Assembly: GCF_003710985.1 (NCBI RefSeq)
Contig: NZ_RHHT01000032.1
Coordinates: 50,061-114,060 of the forward strand
DNA from: Brevibacillus panacihumi
GTDB lineage: Bacteria > Bacillota > Bacilli > Brevibacillales > Brevibacillaceae
Direction of reading: 5' to 3'
DNA: 64,000 bases
In this document: positions 27,414 to 36,983 of the stretch, piece by piece
How the letters are laid out: each line of letters opens with the position of its first letter
Position numbering within the stretch: position 1 is the first letter of the stretch
Notes under the pieces: model-generated
Databases searched by the model: none
Seen by the model: only the letters and a program-made list of their open reading frames with translations
What the model was told of the DNA's origin: nothing
Program-made: the position numbers and the translations under genes

Positions 27414-29024
27414 TTACCAGGCTGCGATACAACTGTCAGTACGCATATCTGTTCCTCCGACCAGTACCCCATGCTCATTTCGCCAGATGATCTGACCGCG
27501 GCCAAAGTAATTGCCCGGCTGCGCCCATTTAATCTCATGGCCTTTGCGCTCCAGCGCCAGGGCCAGATGCTCAGGGAAATGGCGCTCCAGTTCTACCGTT
27601 TTGCCTTCGAGCCACTGCCAGCGCGGCGCGTCGAGAGAGGCTTGCGGATTGAGATGGAAATCGACCGTGTTCATGACAACCTGCATATGTCCTTGCGGCT
27701 GCATGAACCCGCCCATGACTCCGAATGGTCCTACGGCTTTTCCATCCTTGGTCAGGAAGCCCGGGATGATCGTATGATACGTCCGTTTGCCCGGCTCCAG
27801 ACGGTTATAGTGCTCAGGATTGAGCGAAAAGTTGTGACCGCGGTTCTGCATCGCGATGCCTGTATCCGGAATCACGACACCGGAACCGAAGCCCATGTAG
27901 TTGCTTTGGATGAAGGATACCATGTTGCCTTCATTGTCAGCCGTACACAGGTAGACGGTACCGCTTCCGTTCGGTTTGCCCACTTCTGGTGTCAACGCCT
28001 CGTCCCCAATCAGGGAACGTCTGGCAGCAGCATACTCGTCGGAGAGCAGCTGTTCAACCGTTACACCCATCTGTTTCGGCTCGGTAATGTAGTGCATGCC
28101 ATCCGTAAAGGCTAGCTTCATCGCTTCAATCTGCTTGTGATACGTTTCCGTCAAATCCTTCGCTCCAACGTCGAACCCTTTCATGATGTTCAACGCCATC
28201 AGCGCGACCATCCCTTGACCGTTCGGCGGGATTTCCCACACGTCATAGCCGCGGTAGTTGACGCTGATCGGCTTCACCCACTCCGGCTCATAAGCCGCCA
28301 AATCCTCTTTGGTCAGGAAGCCGCCGCACTCGCGGGAGAACGCGTCGATTTTTTCCGCCAACTCGCCGCGATAGAAGCTCTCTGCATTCGTCTCGGCGAT
28401 GAGGCGCAAGGTTTGGGCATGTGCAGGCGATTTCCAGATCTCGCCCGCTTTCGGGACACGTCCGTCCGGGGCAAAGGTCTTGAACCAATGCTCAAATTCT
28501 GCACCGGTGCATGATTTTTTAAATTTTTTGTAGGCCTGGTTCCAGTAGAAAGCCAGCGTCGGGGAGAGTGGATAGCCATTCTCCGCGTATTCAATAGCTG
28601 GTTTGAGCACTTCTGTCAAAGGCAGGCGGCCAAAACGCTTCGACAATGCCGCCCAAGCGCTCGGCGCACCCGGTACAGTAACCGGAGTCCATCCCAGCAC
28701 TGGCATTTCTTCATGCCCTTTGGCTTTCACGGCGTCGATGGAAATGCTTTGCGGCGAAGGACCGCTGGCATTGAGTCCGTACAACTCGTCTTTTACCCAG
28801 ACCAGAGCAAAAGCATCTCCGCCAATGCCGTTCGATGTCGGCTCTACGACCGTCAGGCAAGCCGCGGTCGCGATAGCTGCATCAACGGCATTGCCGCCTT
28901 TCTTCAATATATCCAAACCCGCCTGTGCAGCCAGCGGTTGAGAAGTGGCAACCATGCCATTTTTCGCGAAAGTCGTCATACGCCGGGATGCGTACGGGTA
29001 TTCATGTGCATCGAATTGCGTCAT
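27414..29024 (-). CDS. Gamma-glutamyltransferase-like Ntn hydrolase
   Basis: A 536-residue member of the gamma-glutamyltransferase family, which hydrolyses or transfers the gamma-glutamyl group of glutathione and related peptides. Family features are the N-terminal MVATSQPLAAQAGLDILKKGGNAVDAA and the self-cleavage region GSGTVYLCTADNEGN, where the Thr would become the N-terminal nucleophile of the small subunit. The GPFGVMGGFMQPQGHMQVV stretch near the C-terminus also fits. No signal peptide is seen, so it is probably cytoplasmic, like YwrD of Bacillus subtilis. It closes an operon that starts with an oligopeptide transporter. Confidence 0.9.
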   Translation of the reverse strand: MTQFDAHEYPYASRRMTTFAKNGMVATSQPLAAQAGLDILKKGGNAVDAAIATAACLTVVEPTSNGIGGDAFALVWVKDELYGLNASGPSPQSISIDAVKAKGHEEMPVLGWTPVTVPGAPSAWAALSKRFGRLPLTEVLKPAIEYAENGYPLSPTLAFYWNQAYKKFKKSCTGAEFEHWFKTFAPDGRVPKAGEIWKSPAHAQTLRLIAETNAESFYRGELAEKIDAFSRECGGFLTKEDLAAYEPEWVKPISVNYRGYDVWEIPPNGQGMVALMALNIMKGFDVGAKDLTETYHKQIEAMKLAFTDGMHYITEPKQMGVTVEQLLSDEYAAARRSLIGDEALTPEVGKPNGSGTVYLCTADNEGNMVSFIQSNYMGFGSGVVIPDTGIAMQNRGHNFSLNPEHYNRLEPGKRTYHTIIPGFLTKDGKAVGPFGVMGGFMQPQGHMQVVMNTVDFHLNPQASLDAPRWQWLEGKTVELERHFPEHLALALERKGHEIKWAQPGNYFGRGQIIWRNEHGVLVGGTDMRTDSCIAAW

Positions 29025-29057
29025 CTTGTGTACCCCCAGTTTTTTCTAGTAAAACTC

Positions 29058-29588
29058 CTATCCGATAAAAAAGAAGCCGTAAGCCATCGCAACGATGATG
29101 ACCAGCGCAGGATGCACCTTCCACGTCTCCAAAAGTAAAAAAGAAGCTACGCTCAAAATCCCTGTCTGCATCCAGCCGATGCCTTCGACGGCTCCCAGCA
29201 GGAATTGATACGTCAGGGTTCCCAACAACACGGTTACTACCGGACGAACGGATTGGGTCATCGCTTTTACTTGTGGCGCCTTGCGGAAAAGATGAATAAA
29301 TTGAAGCAGCAAAATCATCGCAATAGCCGTTGGAGCGACCGTAGCGATCAAAGCGACCGCAGCGCCCGGCACTCCCGCTACTTGATAGCCGATATAGCCA
29401 GCCAGCTTCGTTCCGATCGGACTCGGCAACGCGTTGGCAACAGCCAGCACTTCCCCGAATTCCTGAACGGACATCCACCCGTATACATCGACTACTTCAT
29501 TCTGAATAAGCGGAATACTCGGAGGGCCACCGCCGTACCCGAGTGTATTGGCGATAAAGAAGGCCCAAAACAATTGCAGATAAATCAT
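29058..29588 (-). CDS. Chromate-transporter family protein, half 2
   Basis: A 176-residue half-size CHR-family membrane protein with the conserved GYGGGPPSIPLIQNEVV motif near the N-terminus and ALPSPIGTKLAGYIGYQVAG after helix 2. Bacillus encodes such halves in pairs (YwrA/YwrB, ChrS/ChrB types), which are thought to assemble together. The start overlaps the stop of the other half by 4 bp. Chromate is the named substrate of the family, but the natural substrate here is open. Confidence 0.87.
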   Translation of the reverse strand: MIYLQLFWAFFIANTLGYGGGPPSIPLIQNEVVDVYGWMSVQEFGEVLAVANALPSPIGTKLAGYIGYQVAGVPGAAVALIATVAPTAIAMILLLQFIHLFRKAPQVKAMTQSVRPVVTVLLGTLTYQFLLGAVEGIGWMQTGILSVASFLLLETWKVHPALVIIVAMAYGFFFIG

Positions 29589-30166
29589 GCCGCCCCCTCC
29601 TCGCTGTCCTTTTTCTTCCGTTTCCGGATGGACCAGGTTGTGTAAGCAAACGAGAAGAGGAGCGCGATTCCGACGACGAGTCCCGGATGCAGATCAAGGA
29701 TGATCAACGCCAGGACAGACAGGGCAAGACTGATGCTGGCACCAGTTTTCGTAGATGCTCCCTGCCAGCCCTTTTGCAGGAATTCCCAGGTCATCACACC
29801 AGTCATGACTGCAATGACTGGCCCGATCGCCTGAATCATGCCGTACACACCTGGGGCGTCTTTATAGCGATAGATGACCTGCAGAAGCCCGATCATCAGC
29901 AACACCACAGGCATGACCACTGCGATATTCGCTACGAGCGCGCCCTTCCAGCCTTTTACCCGGTAACCGATATAGGCGGCAAGCTTGGTCGCAATCGGAC
30001 CGGGCAAGGCATTCCCCAGAGCCAGATTGTCCGCAAAATCGTCATCCGTTACCCATTTGTACTTCTTCACACATTCTGTATGAAACAAAGGAACCATCGT
30101 CGGTCCCCCGCCAAAGCCAAAAATTCCGATTCGAAAAAAAGCGACAAACAACTGCCAATAAACCAT
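29585..30166 (-). CDS. Chromate-transporter family protein, half 1
   Basis: A 193-residue partner of the preceding protein, with FGFGGGPTMVPLFHTECV and ALPGPIATKLAAYIGYRVKG at the equivalent places. It has about five helices and a Lys-rich C-terminus (RKRKKKDSEE). It follows the ATPase gene oppF-like by 20 bp and overlaps the second half by 4 bp, so it is probably expressed with the peptide transporter. Confidence 0.87.
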   Translation of the reverse strand: MVYWQLFVAFFRIGIFGFGGGPTMVPLFHTECVKKYKWVTDDDFADNLALGNALPGPIATKLAAYIGYRVKGWKGALVANIAVVMPVVLLMIGLLQVIYRYKDAPGVYGMIQAIGPVIAVMTGVMTWEFLQKGWQGASTKTGASISLALSVLALIILDLHPGLVVGIALLFSFAYTTWSIRKRKKKDSEEGAA

Positions 30167-30186
30167 ACTGTACCTCCATCCTGACC

Positions 30187-31176
30187 CTACTTGCTAAGCA
30201 GCTCTCCCGATTGAACCAGGTGACAAGAGACCAACTGGCCAGCTCCGATGTCAGACAGGCTCGGTACCTTCGATTTGCAAATATCCGTTGCGTATGGACA
30301 ACGCGGGTGAAAGGTACAACCACTGGGCGGGTTAGCAGGGCTTGGCAAATCGCCCGTCAGTAGGATCCGCTCCCGCTTTTGTCTTGGTTTGGCCACCGGT
30401 ACCGCAGACAGCAATGCCCGTGTGTACGGATGGCTCGGATTTTCAAACAAAGTGCGCTTGTCGGCAATTTCGACAATCCGTCCCAAATACATGACCGCGA
30501 TGCGATCGCAGAGATGTTTGACAACGGACAGATCATGCGAAATAAACATGAGAGTCAGATTAAACTCTTTTCGCAAATCTTTGAGCAAATTCAGCACTTG
30601 CGATTGAATCGATACGTCAAGCGCAGACACAGGTTCATCCGCGATGATCAGCTTAGGCTTGACGACCAGCGCGCGGGCAATCCCGATCCGCTGGCGTTGT
30701 CCCCCGGAGAAATCATGCGGGTGACGGTTCAAATGCTCTTTTCTGAGTCCTACAATCTCGATGATTTCCTCGATCGTTTTCAATCGTTCCGCAGGTGTGC
30801 CGATATTGTGGACCATCAGCGATTCCATCAAAATCTGCTTGATCGTCATTCGTGGATTCAGTGACGCGTAAGGATCTTGGAAGATCATTTGCAAGTCCTT
30901 GCGCATACGGCGCATTTCTTCTTTTGGCAGCTTCGCCAAGTCTTTGCCGTCAAACCAGACTTCCCCCGACGTTGGCTCCAGCAAACGGAGAATGGTTCGG
31001 CCAGTCGTCGATTTTCCGCAACCGGACTCCCCTACGATCCCCAGCGTTTCGCCCGGAAACACCTGCAAGTCAATGCCGTCCACCGCTTTTACATACCCGG
31101 TCGTCTTCTTCATGAAGCCGCCTTTGATCGGAAAATGCTGCTGCAGCCCTTTTACTTCCAATAGAGGTGTTGTCAT
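30187..31176 (-). CDS. Oligopeptide ABC transporter ATPase (OppF/DppF type)
   Basis: The second ATPase of a dipeptide/oligopeptide importer. It has 329 residues with Walker A GESGCGKSTTGR, signature SGGQRQRIGIARAL, Walker B LIIADEPVSALD, and the C-terminal oligopeptide-transporter extension with cysteines (GCTFHPRCPYATDIC), which may bind an Fe-S cluster as in some Dpp ATPases. The start at 31176 is set by GGAGG; it overlaps the preceding ATPase gene by 4 bp. Confidence 0.93.
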   Translation of the reverse strand: MTTPLLEVKGLQQHFPIKGGFMKKTTGYVKAVDGIDLQVFPGETLGIVGESGCGKSTTGRTILRLLEPTSGEVWFDGKDLAKLPKEEMRRMRKDLQMIFQDPYASLNPRMTIKQILMESLMVHNIGTPAERLKTIEEIIEIVGLRKEHLNRHPHDFSGGQRQRIGIARALVVKPKLIIADEPVSALDVSIQSQVLNLLKDLRKEFNLTLMFISHDLSVVKHLCDRIAVMYLGRIVEIADKRTLFENPSHPYTRALLSAVPVAKPRQKRERILLTGDLPSPANPPSGCTFHPRCPYATDICKSKVPSLSDIGAGQLVSCHLVQSGELLSK

Positions 31177-32147
31177 GCCTGTCCTCCCTCCTCTGCGTAC
31201 AGCCAGCAGCGGCATTTATGCCCCTCCAGCTGCAACAGCTCCGGTGCTTTTTCCTCACAAATCGGCATCGCCTTGGAGCAGCGGGGAGCAAAGCGGCAGC
31301 CTTTGGGCATCTGGTAAGCCAATGGCACGGAACCAGGGATCGTCTCCAGATACTCGCGTTCCTCCTCCAGATCCGGGATCGAATTCATCAGCCCGATCGT
31401 GTAAGGATGCTTGGGATTTTCAAACAAGGTCTCGACATCGGTCTCTTCCACTACCTGTCCTGCGTACATGACAATGACCCGGTCGCACATCTCCGCTACT
31501 ACACCCAAGTCATGCGTGATCAGCATAATGGAAGTACCTGTTTTTTCTTTCAGATTACGCATCAGATCAAGAATTTGCGCCTGAATCGTTACATCCAGCG
31601 CTGTAGTAGGCTCATCCGCGATGATCAGCTTGGGATCACAGGACATCGCCATGGCAATCATCACGCGCTGACGCATGCCGCCTGACAACTGATGCGGGTA
31701 TTCTCCGTAAATTTCCTCTGCTCGCGGCATTCCTACTGCTTTCAACATGGCAATCGCGCGTTCTTTCGCCTGTGCGCGGCTTACCTTGGTATGCAGAATG
31801 ACCGCTTCCTCGATTTGTTTGCCAACCGTATGCAGTGGATTGAGCGATGTCATCGGTTCCTGAAAAATCATCGCGATTTCATTTCCACGCACGGTTTGCA
31901 TCTCTTTTTCCGACAGCTCCAACACATTCTTGCCGTTGAAACGAATGCTGCCTCCCGAACTTCCGTTGGGGGGCAAAAGTCGCATGATCGAAAGGCTGGT
32001 GACACTTTTTCCGCAGCCTGATTCGCCCACGACGCCTAGCGTTTCGCCGGCCCGGATGGAGAAGTCGACGCCGTCAACAACACTGACGACACCATTGTCC
32101 GTGCGAAACCGGGTTCTCAGTTGTTCAACTTCCAAGATCGTCGTCAT
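31173..32147 (-). CDS. Oligopeptide ABC transporter ATPase (OppD/DppD type)
   Basis: The first ATPase of the importer, 324 residues. Motifs are Walker A GESGCGKSVTSL, signature LSGGMRQRVMIAMA, Walker B LIIADEPTTALD, and the C-terminal GCRFAPRCSKAMPIC extension. The frame has a GTG three codons upstream, but AAGGGAG fits the ATG at 32147. Confidence 0.93.
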   Translation of the reverse strand: MTTILEVEQLRTRFRTDNGVVSVVDGVDFSIRAGETLGVVGESGCGKSVTSLSIMRLLPPNGSSGGSIRFNGKNVLELSEKEMQTVRGNEIAMIFQEPMTSLNPLHTVGKQIEEAVILHTKVSRAQAKERAIAMLKAVGMPRAEEIYGEYPHQLSGGMRQRVMIAMAMSCDPKLIIADEPTTALDVTIQAQILDLMRNLKEKTGTSIMLITHDLGVVAEMCDRVIVMYAGQVVEETDVETLFENPKHPYTIGLMNSIPDLEEEREYLETIPGSVPLAYQMPKGCRFAPRCSKAMPICEEKAPELLQLEGHKCRCWLYAEEGGQA

Positions 32148-32165
32148 CTGCTCCACTCCCTTATT

Positions 32166-32996
32166 CTATTTACGCGACCGCGGGTCCAATACCTGCTGAA
32201 GTCCATCACCTAATAAGTTGAAGCCCAAAACCACCAGGAAAATGGCGATTCCTGGGTAAAATGTCGCATAAGGCGCAATTGACATCAAGCTTTGCGCATG
32301 GTTCAGCATACTGCCCCAAGAAGGCGTCGGCGGCTGTACCCCCAGACCCAGATAAGAAAGAGAAGCTTCCGCGATAATCCCCGATGCCATCGCCAACGTC
32401 GCCTGAATCATGATCGGATTCATCGCGTTCGGCAGGATGTGGCGGAAGATAATCCGCGCGTCTTTCACCCCGACGGAGCGCGCTGCCTGAATGTACTCCA
32501 TGTTGCGCAAGGACAATACTTGACCGCGTGTGATGCGGACAAACGCCGGTGAAAAGCCGATCCCGATCGCCAGCATCGCATTCCCGAAGCCGGAGCCCAG
32601 TACGGCGGAAATGGCCAAAGCCAGGATCAAAAACGGAAACGCCTGCATCGCATCCACCGAACGCATGACGATCCACTCGTCCCAGAATCCTCGATAGTAG
32701 CCGGATAATAGGCCGATCGGCACACCGATCAGCATGGCGATACCGACAGAAATGAGTGCCGCCTGAATCGAAATGCGTGCACCGTATACAACGCGCGAGA
32801 AAATATCCCGCCCAAGATCATCCGTACCAAACCAGTGCTCATCGCCAGGAGGTAGTAAAATCTTGCTGTAATCTTGTTCATTCGGATCGAACGGGGCGAT
32901 TTGTGGAGCAAAGATGGCGACAACAATCAGTGTCAAAATAATCAAAGCCCCGATCAGACCCAATCCGTTCCGAAGAAATTTGCGAAAGGTTTTCAT
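32166..32996 (-). CDS. Oligopeptide ABC transporter permease (OppC/DppC type)
   Basis: A 276-residue inner-membrane permease. It has an N-terminal helix, the OppC_N segment FDPNEQDYSKILLPPGDEHW, the hallmark GTDDLGRDIFSRVVYGAR, and an EAA-loop region (RSVGVKDARIIFRHILPN). Its start codon shares one base with the stop codon of the preceding permease gene. Confidence 0.94.
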   Translation of the reverse strand: MKTFRKFLRNGLGLIGALIILTLIVVAIFAPQIAPFDPNEQDYSKILLPPGDEHWFGTDDLGRDIFSRVVYGARISIQAALISVGIAMLIGVPIGLLSGYYRGFWDEWIVMRSVDAMQAFPFLILALAISAVLGSGFGNAMLAIGIGFSPAFVRITRGQVLSLRNMEYIQAARSVGVKDARIIFRHILPNAMNPIMIQATLAMASGIIAEASLSYLGLGVQPPTPSWGSMLNHAQSLMSIAPYATFYPGIAIFLVVLGFNLLGDGLQQVLDPRSRK

Positions 32997-33952
32997 TATT
33001 CGCCCGCTCCTTTCCCGGACTTGATCCGTGGGTCGATGACGGCGTACAGGATGTCGACGACCAGATTGACAAGCACGACCAGGATCGCCGAGACGAGAAT
33101 GGCTCCCTGCACGGTGACGTAGTCACGTTTGAAAACAGACTCGACGATCAAGCGTCCGAAGCCTGGAATGGAGAAAATCGACTCCGTGATGACCAGGCCG
33201 CCCAGGAGACCTGCAATCATCAGACCGGAAGTAGTGATGACGGGAACCATTGCATTGCGCAGTGCGTGTCCCAGAATCGTGCGGGCCTCGTTCAAGCCTT
33301 TTGCTTTCGCGGTACGAATAAAGTCCATATTGACGACATCCAGCAGGGAGGAACGCAGCATCCGCATCAATACAGCGGACTCGCGAAGGCCAGTTGCCAC
33401 ACAAGGCAGGATCATCGCCATCAGGTTTTGCGCCGGATTTTCCGAAAATGGCACATAACCGGAAGACGGCAGCCATTGGTTTTCTACAGCAAAGAAAATA
33501 ATCATCATCATCGCCAGCCAGAAGCTGGGGATACTCATCCCGCCCAAAGCGGCAAAGGTGCTCGTATAATCAACCCAGGTTCCGCGTCGAACCGCTGCCA
33601 GAATTCCCGCCGGAAAGGCGATCAGGATCGCTACGAGAAAGGTCCCAATCGTCAATTCTACAGTTGCGGGCAGCCGCTGTATGATCAAATCGATGACCGG
33701 TACTCTGTCCGTGATCGACATCCCCAAATCTCCCGTCACTACTTTTCCCAGCCAGGAAAAGTACTGCTCCACGATCGGCTTGTCCAGTCCAAGTTCTGTA
33801 CGCAGTGCCTGATACGCTTCCGGTGTCGCTTCTTGGCCTAAAATGACCCGGGCAGGGTCGCCCGGGATCATGTGGATCAAGGAAAATGTCAAGATCGACA
33901 CCAGCAGGAGAATCGGGATTGTCAACAACAGACGTCTAAGTATGAACATCAT
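32996..33952 (-). CDS. Oligopeptide ABC transporter permease (OppB/DppB type)
   Basis: A 318-residue permease beginning MMFILRRLLLTIPILLLVS, with the OppB motif FSLIHMIPGDPARVILG and the EAA loop RTAKAKGLNEARTILGHAL. Six helices are expected. It is 40 bp downstream of the binding-protein gene. Confidence 0.94.
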   Translation of the reverse strand: MMFILRRLLLTIPILLLVSILTFSLIHMIPGDPARVILGQEATPEAYQALRTELGLDKPIVEQYFSWLGKVVTGDLGMSITDRVPVIDLIIQRLPATVELTIGTFLVAILIAFPAGILAAVRRGTWVDYTSTFAALGGMSIPSFWLAMMMIIFFAVENQWLPSSGYVPFSENPAQNLMAMILPCVATGLRESAVLMRMLRSSLLDVVNMDFIRTAKAKGLNEARTILGHALRNAMVPVITTSGLMIAGLLGGLVITESIFSIPGFGRLIVESVFKRDYVTVQGAILVSAILVVLVNLVVDILYAVIDPRIKSGKGAGE

Positions 33953-33992
33953 GACAATTCCCCCTCGCTCTAGCTGTTAACTTTGTTCTTGC

Positions 33993-35567
33993 TTATTGCT
34001 TGTCCAGTGTTGCAGTGCGGATCAGACCATCCGGTACAAACGTAAAGCCTGTCACCTTCTTGTTCATGCCGATCAATACATATTGGTGGTACAGATATGC
34101 ATAGACAGCCTCGTCCTGCGATACTTTGATTGCTTCATCGTAGAGAGCTTTGCGCTTGCTTTCATCCTGCTCTGCACGAGCTTTCAGAATCAGTTCATCC
34201 AGCTGCGGTACGCTGATGCGTCCATAGTTGTTGCCATTGCCGGTTACGACGAAATCATGAACGTTGCCATCCGGGTCTTGACGGCCGGACCAGCCCAGTT
34301 GCATCGCCTGGAAGTCGCCCTTGCTGCCTGCTTCCAGCATTTGACCGTACTCTACTTTTTCCAGCACGACATTGATGTTGTGTTGTTTCAGCATGTTTTG
34401 AATCACAGCACCCAATTGTTCGTTTTCCGGAGAAGTGGAGATCAGCAACTTGAACTCAAAACCGTTCGGCTTTCCGCCTTTTGCCAACAGGTCTTTGATT
34501 TCATCCGCATTTGGGGCTACAGGCTTGTTCAGCTCTTCGTTGTACGCCAGGTTGCCTTTGGCAAAAGCAGTGCGGGCTGGAGCTGCGTAGCCGTTGAACA
34601 GAACCTTTACCAGCGCTTCGCGATCGATGGCACGATCCACAGCAGCACGCAGGTATTTATTGTCGAATGGAGCTGCCGAGTTGTTCAGATGCAAGCCTTG
34701 GTGTCCCATACCGGATTCTGCGATCAGCTGCAGGTTGGAATCGCCTTCGACCGCCGGGATTTCCTTCGTTGGCGTGTCATCAATGATGTCCAGCATGCCG
34801 GAACGCAGGTTTTGCACTTTCGCTGTTCCGTTTGTAAACACCTTGTAGTTCACTTCATCCAGCTTCACTTCGCCGTTCCAGTAGTTTTCGTTCTTTTTCA
34901 GGCTGACGCTGTCGCCTTTTACCTGTTTGACGAAAACGAATGGGCCTGTCCCTACTGGCGCGTTGAGGAAGTCGTCTCCTTTTTCTTTTGCTGCTGTAGG
35001 AGAGACCATCATTCCCGCGCGGTCTGTCAGAACGGAGAGGAATGGCGCGAACGGCTCTGTCAACTGAACAGTCACGGTGTCATTGTCCACCACGCTGACT
35101 GATTCCACGAATTTCAGATCGCCTTTGCGCTTGGATTTCTCCGTAGTCATGTTGCGATCGAAGTTGAATTTGACGGCTTCTGCATTGAAATCAGTGCCAT
35201 CGTGGAACTTGATGCCTGTTTTCAGCTTGAATGTATAAGTCTTGCCGTCTGGAGATACTTCATAGGTATCGACCAGCATCGGCACGATTTTTCCATCTGG
35301 AGAAATATCGAACAGCTTGTCATACAAGCTCGCATACACCTGGCGATCATAGAGCGACGTGGAGATCGTCGGGTCCATCGAAGGCGGGTCTGCCTTCAGT
35401 CCGATATTCAGTACTTTCTTCTCATTGGATGGCGCCGGAGCAGCTGTGCCTCCATTGTTGCTGTCGCCAGGAGCGCTGCTGCCGCTGCCGCCGCCGCAAC
35501 CGGTAACTAACAGAACCGTCCCCAGAACGGCACTTAATAATGTTTTGTTCATCTTCTTGGAAAACAT
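33993..35567 (-). CDS. Oligopeptide ABC transporter substrate-binding lipoprotein
   Basis: A 524-residue family 5 extracellular solute-binding protein with lipobox LVTGC and a Gly/Ser linker, followed by the SBP_bac_5 fold (LNIGLKADPPSMDPTIS; TYTFKLKTGIKFHDGTDF). It catches peptides outside the membrane for the permeases encoded downstream. Linkage to a gamma-glutamyltransferase suggests glutathione or other gamma-glutamyl peptides as ligands, but this is inferred only from gene order. Confidence 0.93.
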   Translation of the reverse strand: MFSKKMNKTLLSAVLGTVLLVTGCGGGSGSSAPGDSNNGGTAAPAPSNEKKVLNIGLKADPPSMDPTISTSLYDRQVYASLYDKLFDISPDGKIVPMLVDTYEVSPDGKTYTFKLKTGIKFHDGTDFNAEAVKFNFDRNMTTEKSKRKGDLKFVESVSVVDNDTVTVQLTEPFAPFLSVLTDRAGMMVSPTAAKEKGDDFLNAPVGTGPFVFVKQVKGDSVSLKKNENYWNGEVKLDEVNYKVFTNGTAKVQNLRSGMLDIIDDTPTKEIPAVEGDSNLQLIAESGMGHQGLHLNNSAAPFDNKYLRAAVDRAIDREALVKVLFNGYAAPARTAFAKGNLAYNEELNKPVAPNADEIKDLLAKGGKPNGFEFKLLISTSPENEQLGAVIQNMLKQHNINVVLEKVEYGQMLEAGSKGDFQAMQLGWSGRQDPDGNVHDFVVTGNGNNYGRISVPQLDELILKARAEQDESKRKALYDEAIKVSQDEAVYAYLYHQYVLIGMNKKVTGFTFVPDGLIRTATLDKQ

Positions 35568-35677
35568 AGTAATCCCCTTCTCTCTTTTTCTCTATAATCC
35601 GACAATTTTGAACAATAAAAATTGCTTGACTCCTCACCTCTCGAAAGGCATTCCCCCCTCCATTCGCACCTATCCGG

Positions 35678-36154
35678 TCATCGGATAAATTTGTACTTTG
35701 ATTTAATAATTTTAAGCTCATTGATCACATTGACGCGGGTGACACCCGGTACCTTGTTCAGCTTGTTCATGAGAAACTGTGCCAGTTCTTCGTAATTTCT
35801 GACAAGGATCTGAATAATGAGCTGATAATCACCTGTCGTCAAGACGATCAGTCTGACCTCTACGATGTCATTCAGGGCCGCAACCACATCGTCCAGCTTG
35901 TTTGCCTCCACAGCGATCTGAATGAATGACTGGACATTCAGCCCTGCTTTGACAGGATTTACGATGCCTACCAGACTCAGGACACCCTCATCCTGCATTT
36001 GCTGAACGCGCATGCGGACGGTCTTCTCCGTCACGCCCAGCTCCTTCGCGATCGTCGTAAACGGAAGACGTGCGTTTTCCTGCAAGGCTCGGACAATGCC
36101 GTAATCAATATCATCCAATTCCGAATAAAGCGATCTGCGAAACAATTCTTCCAT
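35678..36154 (-). CDS. Lrp/AsnC-family transcriptional regulator
   Basis: A 158-residue regulator with an N-terminal winged HTH (LDDIDYGIVRALQENARLPF, then IAKELGVTEKTVRMRVQQMQ) and a C-terminal RAM effector domain (VEVRLIVLTTGDYQLIIQI). It lies 110 bp upstream of the binding-protein gene on the same strand. In Bacillus subtilis the Lrp-type YwrC sits beside chromate-family YwrA/YwrB and the gamma-glutamyltransferase YwrD; the same set recurs here with a peptide transporter in between. It probably controls this cluster in response to an amino acid. Confidence 0.88.
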   Translation of the reverse strand: MEELFRRSLYSELDDIDYGIVRALQENARLPFTTIAKELGVTEKTVRMRVQQMQDEGVLSLVGIVNPVKAGLNVQSFIQIAVEANKLDDVVAALNDIVEVRLIVLTTGDYQLIIQILVRNYEELAQFLMNKLNKVPGVTRVNVINELKIIKSKYKFIR

Positions 36155-36343
36155 CTACGCACCTTCCCCAGTTCGTCTTTAAATGCCATTAAAAATGCGC
36201 GAGATCAGTCTCAAAAAACAAATTTGAGTCGAATTACGTTATTTGTTAGATACTATAATACGAATTTCGACAAACATCAACCCTTATTCTGAAAATTTGA
36301 GTTTGAAAGCATTTTCAATTTTATGCTGACAGTATAAAAATGT

Positions 36344-36390
36344 AAGGTTCCCTGCAAGCAACTCACTCTGCTCGCAAGGAACCTTCTCGT
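36344..36390 (-). terminator. Terminator of guaD
   Basis: AAGGTTCCCTGC pairs with GCAAGGAACCTT (36374-36385); a modest T stretch follows on the minus strand. Confidence 0.75.
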
Positions 36391-36399
36391 GTGACCCAT

Positions 36400-36870
36400 C
36401 TAGTATTCGATTCGTTCTCGTGATGCTGCCCACGCTTCGAACGGCGTTTTTCCTTTTAAAGGCTGCAGCTGTTCAAACGGAATCGAGCGATTTTCATAGG
36501 GCAGCTCGATCTCTCGATAGATGAAATGGTCGTCGAATCCAACCTGTGCTGCGTCTTCCTTCGTGCCTGAAAAGTAGACCTTGCTCGGCCTCGCCCAGTA
36601 GATGGCCCCCAGGCACATCGGGCAGGGCTCGCAGCTCGTATACAGCTCGCAGCCTGTCAGTTGAAAGCTGCCCAGATTCTTGCAGGCATCGCGGATCGCC
36701 TGTACCTCCGCATGGGCTGTCGGATCATTGGTGGCCGTTACCTCGTTGCGCCCTGTGCCGACGATTTGTCCATCCCGCACGACAACCGCTCCAAAAGGCC
36801 CGCCATGACTGCTTAATACGTTCTCCAAGGCAAGCGCAATCGCCTTGTCCATCCATGCATGCTGCGACAT
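36400..36870 (-). CDS. guaD: Guanine deaminase
   Basis: Converts guanine to xanthine and ammonia. The 156-residue length and text match the small CDA-fold guanine deaminase of Bacillus subtilis: GGPFGAVVV, the zinc ligand/catalytic PTAHAEVQAIRDAC, and SCEPCPMCLGAIYWARP. The domain-swapped C-terminus ending in FEAWAASRERIEY also fits. It is alone on its transcript. It adds purine salvage/catabolism to the purine genes of the window. tRNA adenosine deaminase is excluded by the CEPCPMCLGAIYWA sequence and the C-terminal tail. Confidence 0.93.
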   Translation of the reverse strand: MSQHAWMDKAIALALENVLSSHGGPFGAVVVRDGQIVGTGRNEVTATNDPTAHAEVQAIRDACKNLGSFQLTGCELYTSCEPCPMCLGAIYWARPSKVYFSGTKEDAAQVGFDDHFIYREIELPYENRSIPFEQLQPLKGKTPFEAWAASRERIEY

Positions 36871-36983
36871 CTGATCTCCTCCTCGCAGATTCCTCTATCA
36901 TCTTATGTTTCTCCATCCGGATAAAAGAACAAACCTGCGAGGGCAAGAATCAGTCCGTCACCTGTCAGCGCTCAAACTTCGCA

